Positions 6,443 to 9,342 of a stretch of 9,342 nt of DNA are shown one piece after another. The position numbers and the translations under genes were made by a program. Origin of the DNA: Fidelibacterota bacterium. Lineage in GTDB: Bacteria; Fidelibacterota; UBA2242. The stretch is from assembly GCA_023229045.1 (NCBI GenBank), contig JALOAB010000073.1, positions 1 to 9,342 of the forward strand, written 5' to 3'. The notes below the pieces were generated by a model. That model did not search any database. It had not been told where the DNA came from and saw only the letters and a program-made list of their open reading frames with translations. Position 1 is the stretch's first letter. Each line of letters opens with the position of its first letter.

Positions 6443-7630
6443 TTATTTTTCTGCTTTCTCGTCGGAAGATGGAGTTTCGCTTTCTGTGGTTTTATCTTCC
6501 TCACTCGCAGATTCTGCAGATTTTTCTTCTTCTTTTAGCTCGTCTTCATCTTTACGCTCGACGAGGTCTTCCTCATCTTTTTTCTTGCGCAGTATTATAT
6601 AAATCAAGGCCTGTCCGACACTAAAATTGGATAATGCATAGGCGACTATCGTTCCGGCAATTATAAATAAAGCGATTGTTACCAACACAATGGTAATAAT
6701 ATCGGTTGTGCCGAGCCAAAGCGGCCTAACCATGCCCAGCGAAGCCGGTGTGCAAATATAGAAGAATCGACTGACAGCTGGAGTCAGAGGTGAATTGATT
6801 CCGAACAGATAAGAAGAAGCCTGTTCGACGATGCGAGACATTTTACCATCCATCAGCCAGCTGGCGCCGAAAACAAAATTGAAAAATTTATAACCCAGAA
6901 TCAGGGCATAACCATAAATGAAGGTAGCCACAACCGTCAGCGCCCCGACAATTCCTTCATATAATACCAATCGCCAGGGTTGTGACCAGAGGGTCGAGTA
7001 GCTCTGGAAAACCGTCTCCATCGTATCCTCTTCGGCAGTGCCGACAATCGCCGGCGCCAGAATCAGCGATACCACAAAGACCACCGCAGTATATACTACA
7101 AAGGTTGCCACGATAAAATAGAGCAGGTATGGTAATCCGAGGAATATGATGTCCAGAACCGGCCACTTGGCAATCCAGGCGGCTATGATAGCCATGATTA
7201 CAAAGAAAGCGATTATAAGTAAAATCGAGACAGGCCCCATGATTGCGGCAATCCCATGCTTCTTGACATATTTGAAGCTGTCGCCGGAGGAGAAGAACTC
7301 GTCGCCCTTCAACTGCTTGTAGGTAATACGGGCAACGGCGACAGAGGACAGCAGTAAAATTTTTATCCAAGCCAGTATGCCAATCGCATAAATTAACCAG
7401 GAATACCAGGCAACCGAACCACAAACTCCCCACAGGCACGGAAAGAAATGATACATCCTCCAGATTTCCGCCAGGCTCTGACCATTAACCAGCATGGCGA
7501 CATAAGCCAGGATTGTGTAGATCAACCATCCGGTGCCTAATCCCAGCATCTGTACCCAGATTTTCTTGCCGCTCAGGGCTAAACGCGGAGTCAGGAAAAT
7601 ATCGCGTACATCAAACTTCAATTTTTTCAT
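6443..7630 (-). CDS. Polytopic membrane protein with acidic cytoplasmic-type tail
   Basis: A 395-residue integral membrane protein of unrecognised function. Hydrophobic segments are visible at about 30-48, 77-99, 127-153, 160-195 (probably two passes), 222-250 and 308-333. After a basic Arg-Lys-Lys-Lys patch (348-351), residues 352-395 form a low-complexity tail very rich in Glu, Asp, Ser and Lys, with no hydrophobic content. The basic patch suggests the tail is cytoplasmic. The segment near 190-216 (APAIVG then a polar helix) resembles uncharacterised bacterial membrane proteins that I cannot name safely. The start is well supported: GGAGGA lies 5 nt before the ATG. It follows the SPOR lipoprotein gene by 20 nt and is the last gene of the operon, so the two may act together at the envelope. 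Transporter-like or scaffold roles are both open. Confidence 0.85.
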   Translation of the reverse strand: MKKLKFDVRDIFLTPRLALSGKKIWVQMLGLGTGWLIYTILAYVAMLVNGQSLAEIWRMYHFFPCLWGVCGSVAWYSWLIYAIGILAWIKILLLSSVAVARITYKQLKGDEFFSSGDSFKYVKKHGIAAIMGPVSILLIIAFFVIMAIIAAWIAKWPVLDIIFLGLPYLLYFIVATFVVYTAVVFVVSLILAPAIVGTAEEDTMETVFQSYSTLWSQPWRLVLYEGIVGALTVVATFIYGYALILGYKFFNFVFGASWLMDGKMSRIVEQASSYLFGINSPLTPAVSRFFYICTPASLGMVRPLWLGTTDIITIVLVTIALFIIAGTIVAYALSNFSVGQALIYIILRKKKDEEDLVERKDEDELKEEEKSAESASEEDKTTESETPSSDEKAEK

Positions 7631-7650
7631 TTATATCCTCCTAAAATTAA

Positions 7651-8430
7651 TTATTGATCTTCACGAACAAAATCGATCCAGAACTCATTTTGGGGAAAAC
7701 GCTTTTTGAGATCTTTCATTGCTTTCCTGGCTTCGGAGTAGGAATCGAAAGTGCCGGTGCGAATTCGATACCAGGTTTCTTTGGTTTCCTTAAAATAGGC
7801 TTTCTGAATATAGGCGTCCAGATGGCGAGCTCTCAACTTTGCCAGAGCCGCTTCGGCCTGATTGTAATTTGTCCAAGCTGAAATCTGGATAGTATATTTA
7901 CCATCGACCCTCGGAATCTGCTTGCCCCGGACAACCGCCTTTGGTTTGGACGGGACGGGTTTGGCTGGTTTTACCACATAACCTGCACTTGGCGTCGAGA
8001 GCGTACCGGGTTGCACGTATTCCGGCGGAGGTGCCGATAAATCTTTTGCCGGAGTCGGATATACTTCCGACTCTGCGATACTGGAAGGAGTCGTATCCGG
8101 AGATACTGTACATTTGAATACCTGTTTGAATCGCTCCTTGCCATCGGTCGTCTGACTGGAAAATTGCAATTCGTAATCGCCGGGAGCGTCCGGCACGAAC
8201 GACACTGAAAAGGTGCGGCTATCCGGCATAAATGACAATACATCCATGATACTTTCAGCCGGTTTTGTAGTAAAATTCCACTTAAAACTGCAGGCGACGG
8301 TGTCCTCCATCTTTTTGATTTCCGGCGTCAAATTAATAGGACTGCCGACATTACCAGTGATTACCGGTTTTTTGGCACATCCACTAAGGAGTAACAGCAC
8401 AATAGTCAGGGTAACGCATACTTTCTTCAT
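7651..8430 (-). CDS. SPOR-domain lipoprotein
   Basis: A 259-residue predicted lipoprotein. The N-terminus has Lys2-Lys3, a hydrophobic core and the lipobox LLSGC, with Cys18 as the lipidation site. Residues about 30-110 look like an Ig-like beta-sandwich, with Cys47 and Cys107 placed to form a disulfide. Residues 111-175 are a Pro/Ser/Lys-rich linker. Residues 176-255 form a SPOR domain (start YTIQISAW, 179-186; second repeat half YRIRTGTFDSYSEA, 221-234), a fold that binds glycan strands stripped of stem peptides at division sites. The protein should be anchored in a membrane and reach the cell wall. GGAGGG lies 7 nt before the ATG. It is 22 nt from ndk and 20 nt from the membrane protein gene. 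The domain call is firm; a role in division or wall remodelling is inferred. Confidence 0.9.
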   Translation of the reverse strand: MKKVCVTLTIVLLLLSGCAKKPVITGNVGSPINLTPEIKKMEDTVACSFKWNFTTKPAESIMDVLSFMPDSRTFSVSFVPDAPGDYELQFSSQTTDGKERFKQVFKCTVSPDTTPSSIAESEVYPTPAKDLSAPPPEYVQPGTLSTPSAGYVVKPAKPVPSKPKAVVRGKQIPRVDGKYTIQISAWTNYNQAEAALAKLRARHLDAYIQKAYFKETKETWYRIRTGTFDSYSEARKAMKDLKKRFPQNEFWIDFVREDQ

Positions 8431-8452
8431 TCTCTGGCCCTCCAGGGGTTAA

Positions 8453-8869
8453 TCATTTGATAATTTCCATCGTAGGAAAGAAAAATGCAATTTCTTTCTT
8501 TGCATTTTCATCAGAATCGGAGCCATGCACAATATTTTCACGCACATTTTCGGCATACATCCGACGTAAAGTGCCTTCGGCGGCTTTCTGCGGATCAGTA
8601 GCTCCGATTATCTTACGGAAATGCTGAACGGCTTTTTCGTGTTCCAGAACCAACAGTACACTATGACCGGAAGTCATAAACTTAAGCAACGGCTCGAAAT
8701 ATTCTTTGCCGGTATGAACATTATAAAAAGCCCCCGCTTCATCGCGTTGCAGACGCACCATTTTGAGGCATACGATTCCAAATCCGTGCTTTTCGATGAA
8801 TGCAATAGCCTTACCGATCAATCGGCGTCTGACGCAATCAGGTTTCAGAATAGCTAAGGTCAATGACAT
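8453..8869 (-). CDS. ndk: Nucleoside diphosphate kinase
   Basis: A 138-residue enzyme of normal length for the family. It transfers the gamma phosphate from ATP to nucleoside diphosphates through a phosphohistidine in the cytoplasm. Seen in the sequence: LKPDCVRRRLIG (8-19) with Lys9, the FMTSG segment (64-68), the GATDP loop (89-93), and the active site NIVHGSDS with His115 (112-119). The C-terminal EIAFFF is also typical. The ATG (8869-8867) has AAAGG upstream, and only 11 nt separate it from the carbamate kinase stop, so the two are almost certainly co-transcribed. Pairing an ATP-forming kinase with a kinase that spreads phosphate to other NDPs is metabolically sensible, but it may only be a housekeeping neighbourhood. 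No key residue is missing. Confidence 0.97.
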   Translation of the reverse strand: MSLTLAILKPDCVRRRLIGKAIAFIEKHGFGIVCLKMVRLQRDEAGAFYNVHTGKEYFEPLLKFMTSGHSVLLVLEHEKAVQHFRKIIGATDPQKAAEGTLRRMYAENVRENIVHGSDSDENAKKEIAFFFPTMEIIK

Positions 8870-8880
8870 ATTTTACCTTT

Positions 8881-9342
8881 CTATGCAATAATAGTAGTGC
8901 CGCTGTCACCGTGCAGGCTTTCGACTGCTTTTTCGACGGAGGTAATAATCACACGCTCGCCGCCGGACTCGATGAAATCAATCGCGGCCTGGATCTTGGG
9001 ACCCATCGACCCTGCCGGAAAATGCCCTTCTTTCTGTAAGCGTTTTAAATCAGGAACATGAATCAGGTCGATCGATTCTTCATTTGGTTTACCAAAATTG
9101 ATCTTGACGCTGTCGATCTCAGTCAGGATATACAATTCGTGCGCACCGATGTCGTGCGCCAGCACGGCCGCCGCCAAGTCTTTATCGATTACGGCGTCGA
9201 ATCCCTCGTAAAGACCATTTTCCATAATATAGACCGGAATGCCCCCGCCGCCAGCCGCAATTACAATCGTACCGAGATCGACCAGATGTTTTATTGCATG
9301 GCGATTGATTATGCGGCGTGGTATTGGTGACGGCACCACCCG
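8881..9342 (-). CDS. arcC: Carbamate kinase (5' end cut by window edge)
   Basis: The C-terminal 153 residues of a carbamate kinase are present; the gene starts right of the window. The frame is open through the edge, and the GTG at 9339-9337 is an internal valine of the conserved RVVPSP motif, not a start. Other family motifs are GGGGIPV, VIDKDLAAAVLA, a TEIDSV strand, NFGKP and FPAGSMGPK. The enzyme makes ATP from carbamoyl phosphate and ADP in the cytoplasm, as in arginine deiminase or allantoin/purine fermentation. YqeA, its paralogue in the E. coli ygeW-ygeY cluster, is the obvious comparison, since ygeW and ygeY homologues lie about 6 kb downstream here. Whether this copy is ArcC-like or YqeA-like cannot be told from the fragment. 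It ends 11 nt before ndk. Confidence 0.94.
   Translation of the reverse strand, partial: RVVPSPIPRRIINRHAIKHLVDLGTIVIAAGGGGIPVYIMENGLYEGFDAVIDKDLAAAVLAHDIGAHELYILTEIDSVKINFGKPNEESIDLIHVPDLKRLQKEGHFPAGSMGPKIQAAIDFIESGGERVIITSVEKAVESLHGDSGTTIIA

Noticed and set aside
9337..9339. GTG as a start codon for a short carbamate kinase-like protein
   Set aside because: The frame stays open to the window edge and the GTG is an internal valine of the conserved RVVPSP motif, so the gene is simply cut by the edge.

Overview
The window is a compact stretch of bacterial chromosome in which every confidently called gene lies on the minus strand, so transcription runs from right to left. The organism is probably an anaerobic or fermentative bacterium with a Gram-negative-type envelope. 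Support for this comes from a lipoprotein with a SPOR peptidoglycan-binding domain, an exported esterase, pyruvate phosphate dikinase, and carbamate kinase together with YgeW- and YgeY-type enzymes. The style fits an uncultured FCB-group lineage (something like Zixibacteria), but that placement is a guess from protein style, not a result.

Right operon (9342 to about 6389): the 3' end of a carbamate kinase gene, nucleoside diphosphate kinase (ndk), a SPOR-domain lipoprotein and a polytopic membrane protein with a highly acidic tail. The complete intergenic gaps are 11, 22 and 20 nt, and a strong intrinsic terminator follows. Middle: ppdK (6301-3551) is a single-gene unit with its own recognisable promoter and a textbook GC-rich terminator. 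A 360-nt intergenic region follows, with a possible 30-residue hydrophobic ORF on the plus strand.

Left operon (3190 to beyond position 1): an exported alpha/beta-hydrolase esterase overlaps the GTG start of a YgeY-type M20 amidohydrolase by four bases (GTGA). Next come a small GxxExxY/PD-(D/E)XK-like gene and then the first 235 codons of a YgeW-type carbamoyltransferase, which runs off the left edge. YgeW, YgeY and carbamate kinase belong to the gene set linked in E. coli and gut anaerobes to anaerobic purine and ureido-compound breakdown. The expected end product is carbamoyl phosphate, which carbamate kinase uses to make ATP.

The most striking structure is at 725-1163. The GxxExxY gene is bounded exactly by a 29-bp inverted repeat (26 of 29 positions match). 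Each repeat copy is itself three CAC(A/T)GAT heptamers at a strict 10-nt period. The repeats contribute bases to the start and stop codons of the small gene, and also encode the last six residues and stop codon of ygeY. It looks like a minimal mobile or domesticated cassette wedged between ygeY and ygeW.
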